From positions 310,001 through 374,000 of the forward strand of contig CAVPXL010000003.1 in the NCBI GenBank assembly GCA_963709765.1: DNA of 64,000 nt, given 5' to 3'. Below, piece after piece: positions 44,854 to 52,964 of the stretch. Within the stretch, counting starts at the first letter, position 1. Each line of letters opens with the position of its first letter. Origin of the DNA: Roseitranquillus sp963709765. Its GTDB lineage: Bacteria; Pseudomonadota; Alphaproteobacteria; Rhodobacterales; Rhodobacteraceae. The notes under the pieces are model-generated. The model had not been told where the DNA came from. It worked only from the letters and a program-made list of their open reading frames with translations, and ran no database searches. The translations under genes and the position numbers were made by a program.

Positions 44854-44879
44854 AAGTTGAGTAGCTCAACTTTAAGTTG
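44854..44879. promoter_or_regulatory. Overlapping AAGTTG palindromes upstream of luxR (candidate operator)
   Basis: AAGTTGAG-TAG-CTCAACTT (44854-44872) is a perfect 8-bp-arm inverted repeat. Its right arm is shared with a second one, CAACTT-T-AAGTTG (44867-44879), giving three alternating half-sites. It lies 27 bases before the luxR ATG in a region of about 41 percent G+C (44761-44880). The 19-bp size suits a LuxR-type dimer, but the sequence does not match the V. fischeri lux box, so the binding protein is unknown. Confidence 0.55.
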
Positions 44880-44906
44880 TTTGTGTGAGTTCAACACGGG
44901 AACGCC

Positions 44907-45518
44907 ATGTTTGTTCGCTCGGAAATGGAAGCCCAACTCGGTGAGCTGGCGAAGCTCGCCCCAAGCGGGTTCTTTTTCGCTCTTCATATTCGTTTCGCCC
45001 TGCCCCTATTGCATCATCAGACTTACGATTCCGGGTGGACCGATCTCTACACCGAACAAGCCTATGCCCTTCGTGACCCCATCATCGCTTGGGGGTTCAG
45101 CACGACGGGCACGGCAAGGTGGAGTGAGATCGAGATCCCGGATCCTTTCGGAATCCTCGAGCAGGCCAAGTCGTTTGGCATGATCTTTGGACTTGCAGTT
45201 TCCTGCGGGCCGATGAAATCCCGGACGATCGCCTCGGCCGCCAGGGCCGATCGAGAGTTCAACGATGACGAGATCGGGGCTTTCGCCCGGATCATCGACA
45301 CGATGCATGACCAGACGGAGCCTCCGACCAGCCTGACCAAGGCGCAGATCGAGGCCCTGCGCCTGATTGCCGAGGGGGATCGCCATGCAGCAGCGGCAGC
45401 GAAGCTGAAGATATCCGAAAGCGCACTCAAGGCGCGGCTCAATTCCGCCAGGCAGCGTCTGCTGGCGCGGACGACGGCCGAGGCCATCCAGCGTGCGCGC
45501 GATTACCGGCTGCTCTGA
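44907..45518 (+). CDS. LuxR-family quorum-sensing transcriptional regulator
   Basis: Acyl-homoserine-lactone receptor and DNA-binding regulator of 203 residues, somewhat short for the family. The autoinducer-binding domain keeps the invariant pocket pattern: Trp44, Tyr48, Asp57-Pro58 and Trp72 in YDSGWTDLY...LRDP...ARW, with SFGMIFGLAV around residue 95. The C-terminal helix-turn-helix (about 143-200) begins LTKAQIEALRLIAEGDRHAA. The Glu usually present five residues into that motif (TraR Glu178) is Gln147, while the later Leu and Gly are kept. It is followed after 61 bases by the luxI homologue, so this is probably its cognate receptor. The low-G+C upstream region holds a candidate operator. 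Confidence 0.88.
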   Translation: MFVRSEMEAQLGELAKLAPSGFFFALHIRFALPLLHHQTYDSGWTDLYTEQAYALRDPIIAWGFSTTGTARWSEIEIPDPFGILEQAKSFGMIFGLAVSCGPMKSRTIASAARADREFNDDEIGAFARIIDTMHDQTEPPTSLTKAQIEALRLIAEGDRHAAAAAKLKISESALKARLNSARQRLLARTTAEAIQRARDYRLL

Positions 45519-45579
45519 CGTGTCTCCATCTTCGTCACACACAATTCGAAGACCACACCCCAAACCGGAGACACACTCG

Positions 45580-46167
45580 ATGCAGACGGTCACCCTGTCT
45601 TTTGAAAACCTTCATACGCACGGCGCCCTGTTCGCCAACCTACTTCGGGCCCGGCGTCAGTCCTTCATCGTTCAGAACGAGTGGGATCTGCCTGAAGCCC
45701 TCGGGATGGAATACGATCAGTATGATACGCCCGCGAGCCGCTGGGTAGCCGTCCATGACGAGGGTCGCATCCTCGGCGGCATGAGGCTGACGCCGACAAC
45801 TGCGCGGTGCGGGATCTACACCTACATGATCCGCGATGCCCAGAAGGGTCTTCTGGATACCATCCCGTCCGACTTGCTCGACTTCGAGGCCCCGGTCGCC
45901 TCGAATATCTGGGAGGTGACGCGTGGGTTCGTATCGCACGATGTGCCGGCCTCGATCCGACGACGAGTCCATGGACGCATGGTCCTCGAGATGGCCCAGG
46001 CGGCCCGCGAACTCGGCGCGACCCAGATGCTGGCCCTTTTGCCCGCCAACTGGACCCGTTGGGCCGGGCGCTGCAACCTGCCAATGAAAGCCGCAGGGCG
46101 GCTGATGCTCATGGACGACATCAAGTATCAGGCCGTGTCGATGAACTTCGCGCACCAGCTCCATTAA
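45580..46167 (+). CDS. LuxI-family acyl-homoserine-lactone synthase
   Basis: Makes acyl-homoserine lactones from S-adenosylmethionine and acyl-ACP. The 195-residue protein keeps the catalytic-pocket residues at canonical positions: Arg25, Phe29, Trp35, Asp46 and Asp49 (in EYDQYD), Arg69 in GGMRLTPT, then Glu112 and Arg115 in WEVTRGF. Acyl-chain length cannot be read from sequence. The start is the ATG after CCGGAGACAC; a 29-codon in-frame extension overlapping luxR was rejected. It is probably co-transcribed with luxR. The locus behind rplQ and before rarA-crcB-rluC is a stable chromosomal site rather than a mobile island. Confidence 0.92.
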   Translation: MQTVTLSFENLHTHGALFANLLRARRQSFIVQNEWDLPEALGMEYDQYDTPASRWVAVHDEGRILGGMRLTPTTARCGIYTYMIRDAQKGLLDTIPSDLLDFEAPVASNIWEVTRGFVSHDVPASIRRRVHGRMVLEMAQAARELGATQMLALLPANWTRWAGRCNLPMKAAGRLMLMDDIKYQAVSMNFAHQLH

Positions 46168-46266
46168 GTTTAAGATCGCGGGGTTAGCCTTGAGCTTTGG
46201 TCGATTGCCGCACGAGGCGTGTCGCCGAATATTGCGTTCGTCGCTCTGACGCCGCATTTTCCGTCG

Positions 46267-47577
46267 ATGGCTGACTTGTTCGACACAGATGACGACGGGC
46301 GGGTCGCGGCGTCTCCGCTTCGGCCGCTCGCTGATCGGCTTAGGCCGCAGCGTCTCGAAGACGTGGTCGGTCAGGACCATCTTCTCGGCGCGCAGGGCCC
46401 ATTGGGCGCGATGGTGCGTGCGCAGACCCTGTCTTCGCTCGTTCTCTGGGGGCCGCCGGGGGTCGGCAAAACCACCATCGCGCGATTGCTCGCCGACCGC
46501 ACCGCCCTTCATTTCGTCCAGATCAGCGCGATCTTCAGCGGCGTCGCCGAGTTGAAGAAGGTCTTCGAGGCGGCTCGACTGCGGCGGAAGACCGGTCGCG
46601 GAACACTCCTCTTCGTGGACGAAATCCACCGTTTCAACAAATCGCAGCAGGACAGTTTCCTTCCCCACATGGAGGACGGAACGATCCTCCTTGTGGGCGC
46701 GACGACGGAAAACCCCTCGTTCGAGTTGAATGCCGCGTTGCTCAGCCGAGCTCAGGTCATGGTGCTCCGGCGGCTCGACGAAGCCGGCCTGAAATTCCTG
46801 CTGGGACGGGCCGAGGCCGAAATCGGGCCGCTGCCCGTTGACGACCGCGCCCGCGACGCACTGGTCGAGATGGCTGACGGCGATGGTCGGGCGTTGCTCA
46901 ACCTCGTAGAACAGGTCGCCGGCTGGAAGCAGTCCGAGACACTTGGCGCACCGGAAGTCTCGGAACGCTTGAGCCGGCGCGCGGCCCAGTACGACAAGAG
47001 CGGCGACGCCCATTACAATCTGATTTCGGCGCTCCACAAGTCAGTGCGCGGCTCGGATCCCGATGCCGCGCTGTACTGGCTCGCGCGGATGCTCAAAGGC
47101 GGAGAGGACCCGCGCTATCTCGCGCGCCGCATCACCCGGATGGCCGTGGAGGACATCGCCCTGGCCGATCCGCAGGCGCAGCGCCTCTGTCTCGACGCCT
47201 GGAGTGTTTATGAGCGGCTGGGGTCGCCCGAGGGGGAACTCGCCCTGGCGCAGGCAGTCGTCTATCTCGCGCTCGCGCCCAAATCCAACGCCGTCTATGC
47301 GGGGTTCAAGGCGGCAATGAAGGCCGCGGGCGAGACCGGATCCCGGCCGCCGCCCAAGCACATCATGAACGCGCCGACGAAGCTGATGAAGGATCTCGGC
47401 CACGGCGAAGGCTACGCCTATGACCATGACGCGGCTGACGGCTTTTCCGGTCAGAACTACTTCCCCGACGACATGGAGCGCCAGACCTACTACGATCCGC
47501 GCGATCGCGGTTTCGAGCGCGAGTTGAGAAAGCGGCTCGACTGGTTCGCGAAACAGCGAAGCCGGCGCGGCGGTTGA
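46267..47577 (+). CDS. rarA: Replication-associated recombination protein A (RarA/MgsA)
   Basis: AAA+ ATPase acting at stalled replication forks, homologous to the clamp-loader family and eukaryotic WRNIP1. The protein has 436 residues: N-terminal RPLADRLRPQRLEDVVGQDH, Walker A WGPPGVGKTT (61-70), Walker B LLFVDEIHRF, sensor VGATTENPSFELNAALLSRA, and C-terminal tetramerisation region with HYNLISALHKSVRGSDPDAA and PPKHIMNAPTKLMK. I chose MADLFD as start; an upstream extension of 16 codons is possible. Confidence 0.96.
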   Translation: MADLFDTDDDGRVAASPLRPLADRLRPQRLEDVVGQDHLLGAQGPLGAMVRAQTLSSLVLWGPPGVGKTTIARLLADRTALHFVQISAIFSGVAELKKVFEAARLRRKTGRGTLLFVDEIHRFNKSQQDSFLPHMEDGTILLVGATTENPSFELNAALLSRAQVMVLRRLDEAGLKFLLGRAEAEIGPLPVDDRARDALVEMADGDGRALLNLVEQVAGWKQSETLGAPEVSERLSRRAAQYDKSGDAHYNLISALHKSVRGSDPDAALYWLARMLKGGEDPRYLARRITRMAVEDIALADPQAQRLCLDAWSVYERLGSPEGELALAQAVVYLALAPKSNAVYAGFKAAMKAAGETGSRPPPKHIMNAPTKLMKDLGHGEGYAYDHDAADGFSGQNYFPDDMERQTYYDPRDRGFERELRKRLDWFAKQRSRRGG

Positions 47578-47608
47578 CATCCTTCACGCTCGCCCTGAAG
47601 GAGTGGCG

Positions 47609-47980
47609 ATGATCATCCTCCTTCAAGTCGCTCTGGGTGGCGCGGTCGGCGCCGTGCTGCGCTATCTCACGGGACTTGCTGCGGTTCGCCTGTTCGGGAC
47701 AGCGTTTCCGTGGGGGACTCTGGTCGTGAACGTTGCGGGATCGTTCGTGATCGGGGCGCTCGCCACGGTTCTTATCGCCCGCGGCGCGCAGGATTGGTCG
47801 CCGCTCCTGGTCACCGGGCTTCTGGGTGGGTTCACGACGTTTTCAGCCTTTTCTCTGGATACGGCGGGCCTCGTCTCGCGCGGCGAGGCGACGAGCGCTC
47901 TCGTGTACGTGGCCGCGTCGCTTTCCCTGTCCCTCGCGGCAGTGGCGGCCGGTCTTGTTGCGGGGCGGGTCCTCCAATGA
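47609..47980 (+). CDS. crcB: Fluoride efflux channel CrcB/Fluc
   Basis: Dual-topology fluoride channel of 123 residues with four transmembrane helices. The family motifs are GGAVGAVLRYL at the start, GTLVVNVAGSFVIG in helix 2, and GLLGGFTTFSAFSLD in the broken helix 3 that binds Na+ and lines the pore. The ATG at 47609 is seven bases from a GAAGGAG binding site and is preferred to the GTG two codons earlier. The stop overlaps the rluC start. No fluoride riboswitch was recognised upstream. Confidence 0.95.
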   Translation: MIILLQVALGGAVGAVLRYLTGLAAVRLFGTAFPWGTLVVNVAGSFVIGALATVLIARGAQDWSPLLVTGLLGGFTTFSAFSLDTAGLVSRGEATSALVYVAASLSLSLAAVAAGLVAGRVLQ

Positions 47981-49014
47981 CGGGTGTGCAGACAATCCGT
48001 GTCACCGACGACGAAGCGGGCCAACGTCTCGACCGCTGGCTGCGGCGGCGGTTCAAGCAGGTGGCACAGGGCCGCATCGAAAAGATGTGTCGCAAGGGCG
48101 AGATCCGGGTGGATGGCTCACGGGTCAAGGCGTCGACCCGGCTCGAGGCGGGGCAGGCGGTGCGCGTTCCGCCAATTCCCGACGCGCCGGCCGTGGCCCC
48201 GCGCGAACGTCCGGTTTCGGATGCCGACGCCCGGATGTTGCGCGATGCGGTCATTTACCGCGACGAGCACATCATTGCCATCAACAAGCCGGCGGGCCTG
48301 CCGGTCCAGGGCGGCAGCGGCCAGACCCGGCATCTCGACGCCTTGTCGGAGGCCCTGCGCTTTGACGCCGAGGACGCGCCGCGGCTCGTCCACCGGCTCG
48401 ACAAGGACACGTCGGGCGTTCTTGTCCTCGGTCGCAGCCGAGCGTCAGCCGCGGCTCTGACCAAGGCCTTCAGGGCGCGAGAGACCCGCAAGCTCTACTG
48501 GGCTGCCGTGGCTGGCGTGCCGCAGCCGAGGGCCGGCACGATCCATTACGCTCTGGTGAAGGCGCCGGGACACGGCGGGCGTGGCGAAGGCGAGAAGATG
48601 ATCGTCGTTCATCCGGACGAGGTTCAATCGACCGAAGGTGCGAAGCGCGCGACGACGGATTACGTTGTCCTTTCCGCGCTTGGCGGCCGGGTCTCCTGGA
48701 TGGCGCTGGTGCCGATCACGGGCCGCACCCATCAGCTGCGGGCGCATATGGCGGCACTTGGCCATCCGGTCGTGGGAGACGGGAAGTACGGCGGCTCGGG
48801 TCAGGAGAACCTCGGCGACGGATGGGGCGCGCAGCTTGGGGGCGAGATCAGTCGCAAGCTGCATCTCCATGCACGGTCGCTGCGGCTTGAACATCCGTTC
48901 ACCGGCGCGACGCTGCAACTCACGGCACCGCTTCCGTCGCACATGCGTCGGACATGGGAGATGCTCGACTGGCACGAAGCGGATATGCCGGCCGATCCGT
49001 TTGCGGAGGAATGA
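47977..49014 (+). CDS. rluC: Ribosomal large subunit pseudouridine synthase RluC-like
   Basis: Converts specific uridines of 23S rRNA to pseudouridine. The 345-residue protein has an N-terminal S4 RNA-binding domain (RLDRWLRRRFKQVAQGRIEK to about residue 65). The catalytic domain has VHRLDKDTSG with the nucleophile Asp142, KPAGLPVQGGSG before it and TGRTHQLRAHMAALGHPVVG after it. The start overlaps crcB (ATGA). The target positions (RluC against RluD type) are inferred from general similarity only. Confidence 0.92.
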   Translation: MTGVQTIRVTDDEAGQRLDRWLRRRFKQVAQGRIEKMCRKGEIRVDGSRVKASTRLEAGQAVRVPPIPDAPAVAPRERPVSDADARMLRDAVIYRDEHIIAINKPAGLPVQGGSGQTRHLDALSEALRFDAEDAPRLVHRLDKDTSGVLVLGRSRASAAALTKAFRARETRKLYWAAVAGVPQPRAGTIHYALVKAPGHGGRGEGEKMIVVHPDEVQSTEGAKRATTDYVVLSALGGRVSWMALVPITGRTHQLRAHMAALGHPVVGDGKYGGSGQENLGDGWGAQLGGEISRKLHLHARSLRLEHPFTGATLQLTAPLPSHMRRTWEMLDWHEADMPADPFAEE

Positions 49015-49697
49015 TGGGCCACAAACTTGTCATTTTCGACGTCGACGGCACGATCGTCGACAGCCAGGCTCACATCTTGCGGGCCATGGGCGCGGCCTTC
49101 GGGGGACTGCATATCGAGCCGCCGGACCGGGAGGCGATCCTTTCGATCGTCGGCCTGTCGCTTCCGGTCGCTTTTGCGAAGCTGGTGCCGGACGCGTCCG
49201 ACGATCTGATCGACGCCCTTGCGCGGGGGTATCGCGACAGTTTTTCCACGAGCCGGTCACGCGATGCGGGAGCCCGGCTGTCGCCGCTCTATCCCGGCGC
49301 CGCCGAAGTGCTGGCGGCCCTTGGCGCCCGGGACGATCTGGTGCTGGGCATCGCCACGGGCAAGTCCCGCCGCGGCCTCGCACATCTGCTGGATCAGCAC
49401 GGGTTTCGCGACCGTTTCGTCACTTTGCAGACCGCCGACGACCACCCGTCGAAGCCGCATCCTGCCATGGTCCTTGCCGCGATGGCCGAAGCCGGCGTCA
49501 CGCCGGGTCAGACGATGATGATCGGCGACACGAGCTACGATATGGAAATGGCGTGCGCGGCGGGCGCGACGGCAATTGGCGTAGCGTGGGGCTATCACCC
49601 ACGCGACCAACTTGGAAAGGCCGGCGCTCGACGGGTTCTCGACGCGTTCGCCGACCTCCACGACGCGATCGACGCCACGTGGGGGGCTATCGCATGA
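49011..49697 (+). CDS. HAD-superfamily phosphatase, phosphoglycolate phosphatase-like
   Basis: Haloacid-dehalogenase hydrolase of about 228 residues, probably acting on a small sugar phosphate or phosphoglycolate. Motif I is FDVDGTIVDSQ (Asp nucleophile), motif II is GIATGKS, motif III includes the Lys of HPSKPHPAM, and motif IV is GDTSYDMEMA. A helical C1 cap follows motif I. Two adjacent ATG codons overlap the rluC stop; either may serve. The stop overlaps the next gene by four bases, so rluC, this gene and the ATP12 homologue are coupled. Confidence 0.87.
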   Translation: MMGHKLVIFDVDGTIVDSQAHILRAMGAAFGGLHIEPPDREAILSIVGLSLPVAFAKLVPDASDDLIDALARGYRDSFSTSRSRDAGARLSPLYPGAAEVLAALGARDDLVLGIATGKSRRGLAHLLDQHGFRDRFVTLQTADDHPSKPHPAMVLAAMAEAGVTPGQTMMIGDTSYDMEMACAAGATAIGVAWGYHPRDQLGKAGARRVLDAFADLHDAIDATWGAIA

Positions 49698-50425
49698 GTG
49701 AATGGTCTGCCCGCCGCGTTTGGACGACGGCGAGTGTGGTGCCGCAGGACGGCGCCTACACGGTCCTGCTCGACGGTCGCCCGATCCGAACCCCGGCGAA
49801 GCGTCCGCTCCTGCTGCCGACCCCGGCTCTCGGCGAGGCAGTTGCTGACGAGTGGCGAAACCAGGGTGAGCGCGTCGACCCCGGCACCATGCCGTTCACC
49901 CGGTCGGCAAATGCCGCCATCGACAAGGTGGCCATCCAACACGCCGCCGTCGCCGAGGCGTTGTCGCGATATGCAGAAACGGATCTCTTGTGCTACCGCG
50001 CGCCTCAACCCGAAGGTCTGGCCGCGCGGCAGACGCAGATCTGGGATCCCTTGCTTGCCTGGGCGGCGGAAGAACTGGATGCACGGCTCGAGCCGGTCGA
50101 CGGGGTCATGCCGCGAGCACAGGAGCCGGCGACGCTCGCCCGTCTGGCCGACCGGGTCGCCGCGATGCCGCCGTTTCCACTGACGGGGTTCCACGATCTT
50201 GTCATGCTCTCCGGCTCTCTCGTTCTGGCCTTCGCGGTAACCGAGGAACGGCTTGCCGCAGAGGCGGCCTGGCTGGCGTCGCGCCTTGACGAGGCGTGGC
50301 AAGCCGAGCAATGGGGCCACGACGAGGAGGCCGAAGCGATGGCCGAGGCGCGCCGGCGAGCCTTCATGCACGCGGAACGGTTCCACCGTCTGTCGACTTC
50401 TCCGGCGACCGGCCATGCGGACTAG
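49694..50425 (+). CDS. ATP12-family F1-ATPase assembly chaperone
   Basis: Protein of 243 residues related to mitochondrial ATP12, which binds the F1 alpha subunit during ATP synthase assembly. Features matching the family are GAYTVLLDGRPIRTPAKRPL near the N-terminus, MPFTRSANAAIDKV, AETDLLCYRAPQPEGLAARQ, WDPLLAWAAEELDARL, and a C-terminal ELWGDDEEA-type segment reading EQWGHDEEAEAM. These chaperones are typical of alphaproteobacteria and mitochondria. It is coupled to the phosphatase gene upstream. Confidence 0.92.
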   Translation: MSEWSARRVWTTASVVPQDGAYTVLLDGRPIRTPAKRPLLLPTPALGEAVADEWRNQGERVDPGTMPFTRSANAAIDKVAIQHAAVAEALSRYAETDLLCYRAPQPEGLAARQTQIWDPLLAWAAEELDARLEPVDGVMPRAQEPATLARLADRVAAMPPFPLTGFHDLVMLSGSLVLAFAVTEERLAAEAAWLASRLDEAWQAEQWGHDEEAEAMAEARRRAFMHAERFHRLSTSPATGHAD

Positions 50426-50605
50426 GGTGACGTTGCGGAGCCCTGTGGATTAACCCTGATCTGCGTCTGCGCTTCCGTTCGTGGTATTGACGTAAACAAT
50501 GGATTGCGCCCAAACTCTGGAGCACCGAGGGGAAGGGTGAAGCTTTTCCGCATCACTTTGCTGCGGCGACGCGGTGGACGGTGACCAATCAGGGATGAGG
50601 TAATC

Positions 50606-51622
50606 ATGAAACGAACGATCTTTCTTGGCGCGATGATCGGCGCCGGCATTGCTGCTACCAGTGCGGCTGCCGCGACGCTCGACGAGATCAAGGAACGTGG
50701 GAAAGTGAGCTGCGGCGTCACGACAGGTCTGACCGGCTTTGCCGCGCCGGATGCCAACGGTGAGTGGGAAGGTTTCGACGTCGGCATCTGCCGTGCCGTT
50801 GCAGCCGCGGTTCTGGGCGATGCCAGCGCCGTCGAGTTCGTCCCGACGACAGGCCAGACCCGCTTCACAGCGCTCGCCTCAGGCGAGGTCGATCTGCTGG
50901 CGCGCAACACCACCTGGACGTTCAGCCGCGACGTCGACCTCAAGTTCGAATTCGCCGGCATCAACTACTATGACGGCCAGGGCTTCATCGCGCCAAAGAA
51001 TCTTGGCGTGACTTCGGCCAAGGATCTCGACGGTGCGACGGTGTGCATCCAGACCGGCACCACGACCGAGCTCAACCTCGCGGATTACTTCCGCACAAAC
51101 AACATGAACTACGAGCCGGTTCCGATCGAGACCAACGCGGAAGCGCTGCAGCAATATCTGGCCGGCGCCTGTGACGTCTACACCACCGACCGGTCGGGCC
51201 TCGCCGCGTCGCGTGCAACGTTCGAGAATCCGGCCGATCACGTGATCCTGCCCGAGACCATCTCGAAAGAGCCGCTCGGTCCGCTCGTCCGCCATGGCGA
51301 CAACGAATGGGGCGACGTGGTTCGCTGGACACTCAACGCGCTGATTGCGGCCGAAGAATACGGCGTTACTTCTGCCAATGTCGACGAGCTCGCGCAAGGC
51401 ACCGACGACCCGGAGATCAACCGGCTCCTCGGAACCGAGGGCAATCTCGGAGGCATGCTCGGCCTCGATGCCGCTTGGGCGAAGAACGCCATCAAGGCCG
51501 TCGGAAATTACGGTGAACTGTTCGAGCGCCACATCGGTGAGAGCACGCCCATCGGCCTGGCCCGCGGACTGAACGCCCAGTGGGAGAATGGCGGCCTGCT
51601 CTACTCACCGCCGTTCCGCTAA
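50606..51622 (+). CDS. bztA: General L-amino acid ABC transporter, periplasmic binding protein
   Basis: Captures polar amino acids (glutamate, glutamine, aspartate and others) in the periplasm for the BztBCD/AapQMP permease. The 338-residue precursor has a signal peptide of about 23 residues (MKRTIFLGAMIGAGIAATSA then AAA). The mature protein starts TLDEIKERGKVSCGVTTG, with GFDVGICRAVAAAVLGD, TTWTFSRD, and a C-terminal WENGGLLYSPPFR typical of BztA/AapJ. It is the first gene of bztABCD. A weak TTGACG element at 50487 may be part of its promoter. Confidence 0.94.
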   Translation: MKRTIFLGAMIGAGIAATSAAAATLDEIKERGKVSCGVTTGLTGFAAPDANGEWEGFDVGICRAVAAAVLGDASAVEFVPTTGQTRFTALASGEVDLLARNTTWTFSRDVDLKFEFAGINYYDGQGFIAPKNLGVTSAKDLDGATVCIQTGTTTELNLADYFRTNNMNYEPVPIETNAEALQQYLAGACDVYTTDRSGLAASRATFENPADHVILPETISKEPLGPLVRHGDNEWGDVVRWTLNALIAAEEYGVTSANVDELAQGTDDPEINRLLGTEGNLGGMLGLDAAWAKNAIKAVGNYGELFERHIGESTPIGLARGLNAQWENGGLLYSPPFR

Positions 51623-51634
51623 GACAGAGATTGC

Positions 51635-51663
51635 CGAAGGGCGCGGTACATCCGCGCCCTTCG
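51635..51663 (+). promoter_or_regulatory. Intercistronic stem-loop between bztA and bztB
   Basis: CGAAGGGCGCGG (51635-51646) pairs perfectly with CCGCGCCCTTCG (51652-51663) around TACAT. No U-tract follows. Such hairpins after binding-protein genes usually protect the upstream mRNA from 3' exonucleases, giving more binding protein than permease. Confidence 0.65.
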
Positions 51664-51745
51664 CGCCTGTGAACGACCGCCAAGGCCGGCCAACGCATGC
51701 GTCAGACATGCGAGCGGGATGCCTCCGGGGGGAAGGGGAGCGTAG

Positions 51746-52963
51746 ATGACAACGACCACGCACGAGCCGCCGAGGGCCTCGTTTCATCTCGGCCAGCTGA
51801 TCTATGATACCCGATACAGATCGCTGACGATCCAGGCCGTGGCGATGATCCTGCTGATGCTGGTATTATCCTGGCTTGTCAGCAACACGGTCCAGAACCT
51901 GAACGCGCTTGGCAAGGATTTCGACTTCAGCTATCTCGGAAGCCGGGCCGGCTATGACATCAACCAGACCCTGATCCCGTACACGTCCGACAGTACGCAC
52001 GGCCGGGCGGCATTCGTCGGTATCCTGAACACGCTGCTGGTCGCGTTTCTCGGCTGCATCGCGGCAACGATCATCGGCGTCTTCGCCGGGGTCCTCCGCC
52101 TGTCAAAGAACTGGCTCATCTCCCGGTTGATGACGGTCTACGTGGAGGGATTCCGCAACATTCCTCTCTTGCTGTGGATCATCGCCATCTTCGCGGTCAT
52201 GACCGAATCCACGCCACAGCCCCGCGATTTCCGCGAGGGCGGCGACGCCTCGATGATCCTGTTCGACAGCGTCGCGGTCTCAAATCGGGGCGTCTACGTG
52301 CCCGCGCCGGTTTGGGGCGACGGGTCGATGGCGCTCACCCTCGTCTTCCTTGTCTCTCTGGCGGCGATCTGGGTCTGGCGGCGCTACGCCCACAGGCGTC
52401 AGGAGCGGACGGGTGAGATCCTGCCGGTCATCGCGGTGTCTCTCGTGCTCTTTTTCGTTCCGTCGATCCTTGCATGGGTGATACTCGGCCGGCCGGTGAC
52501 GCTTAGCTACCCGGAACTTGGCGGGTTCAACTTCCGCGGTGGGCTACACCTTCGAAACTCGCTGATCGCCCTTTGGGTGGCCCTATCGCTCTACACCGGG
52601 GCCTTCATCGCCGAGATCGTACGCGGCGGCATCCTGGCGGTCTCGAAGGGCCAGACGGAAGCGGCCTTCGCGCTCGGCCTGTCCGCTCGTCGCACGACCG
52701 AAATGGTGATACTTCCGCAGGCATTGCGGGTGATCATACCGCCCCTGATCTCGCAGTATCTCAACCTTACGAAGAACTCCTCTCTTGCCATCGCCGTTGG
52801 CTACATGGACGTCCGATCGACGCTCGGCGGGATCTCCATCAACCAGACGGGCCGCGAACTGGAGGGCATGCTGCTCCTGGGCGCCTTCTACCTTGTCCTC
52901 AGTCTGGTGATCTCGAGCCTGATGAACCTCTACAACAACAGCATCCGGTTGAAGGAGCGCTGA
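51746..52963 (+). CDS. bztB: Amino acid ABC transporter permease BztB/AapQ
   Basis: Inner-membrane permease of 405 residues for the general amino acid transporter. It has an N-terminal helix (about 30-50), a periplasmic stretch with FDFSYLGSRAGYDINQTLI, then the HisM-type permease core. The EAA cytoplasmic loop reads KGQTEAAFALGLSARRTTEM and is followed by ILPQALRVIIPPL, which contacts the ATPase. It ends NLYNNSIRLKER. It is two bases from bztC, with which it should form the heterodimeric channel. Confidence 0.94.
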   Translation: MTTTTHEPPRASFHLGQLIYDTRYRSLTIQAVAMILLMLVLSWLVSNTVQNLNALGKDFDFSYLGSRAGYDINQTLIPYTSDSTHGRAAFVGILNTLLVAFLGCIAATIIGVFAGVLRLSKNWLISRLMTVYVEGFRNIPLLLWIIAIFAVMTESTPQPRDFREGGDASMILFDSVAVSNRGVYVPAPVWGDGSMALTLVFLVSLAAIWVWRRYAHRRQERTGEILPVIAVSLVLFFVPSILAWVILGRPVTLSYPELGGFNFRGGLHLRNSLIALWVALSLYTGAFIAEIVRGGILAVSKGQTEAAFALGLSARRTTEMVILPQALRVIIPPLISQYLNLTKNSSLAIAVGYMDVRSTLGGISINQTGRELEGMLLLGAFYLVLSLVISSLMNLYNNSIRLKER

Positions 52964-52964
52964 G

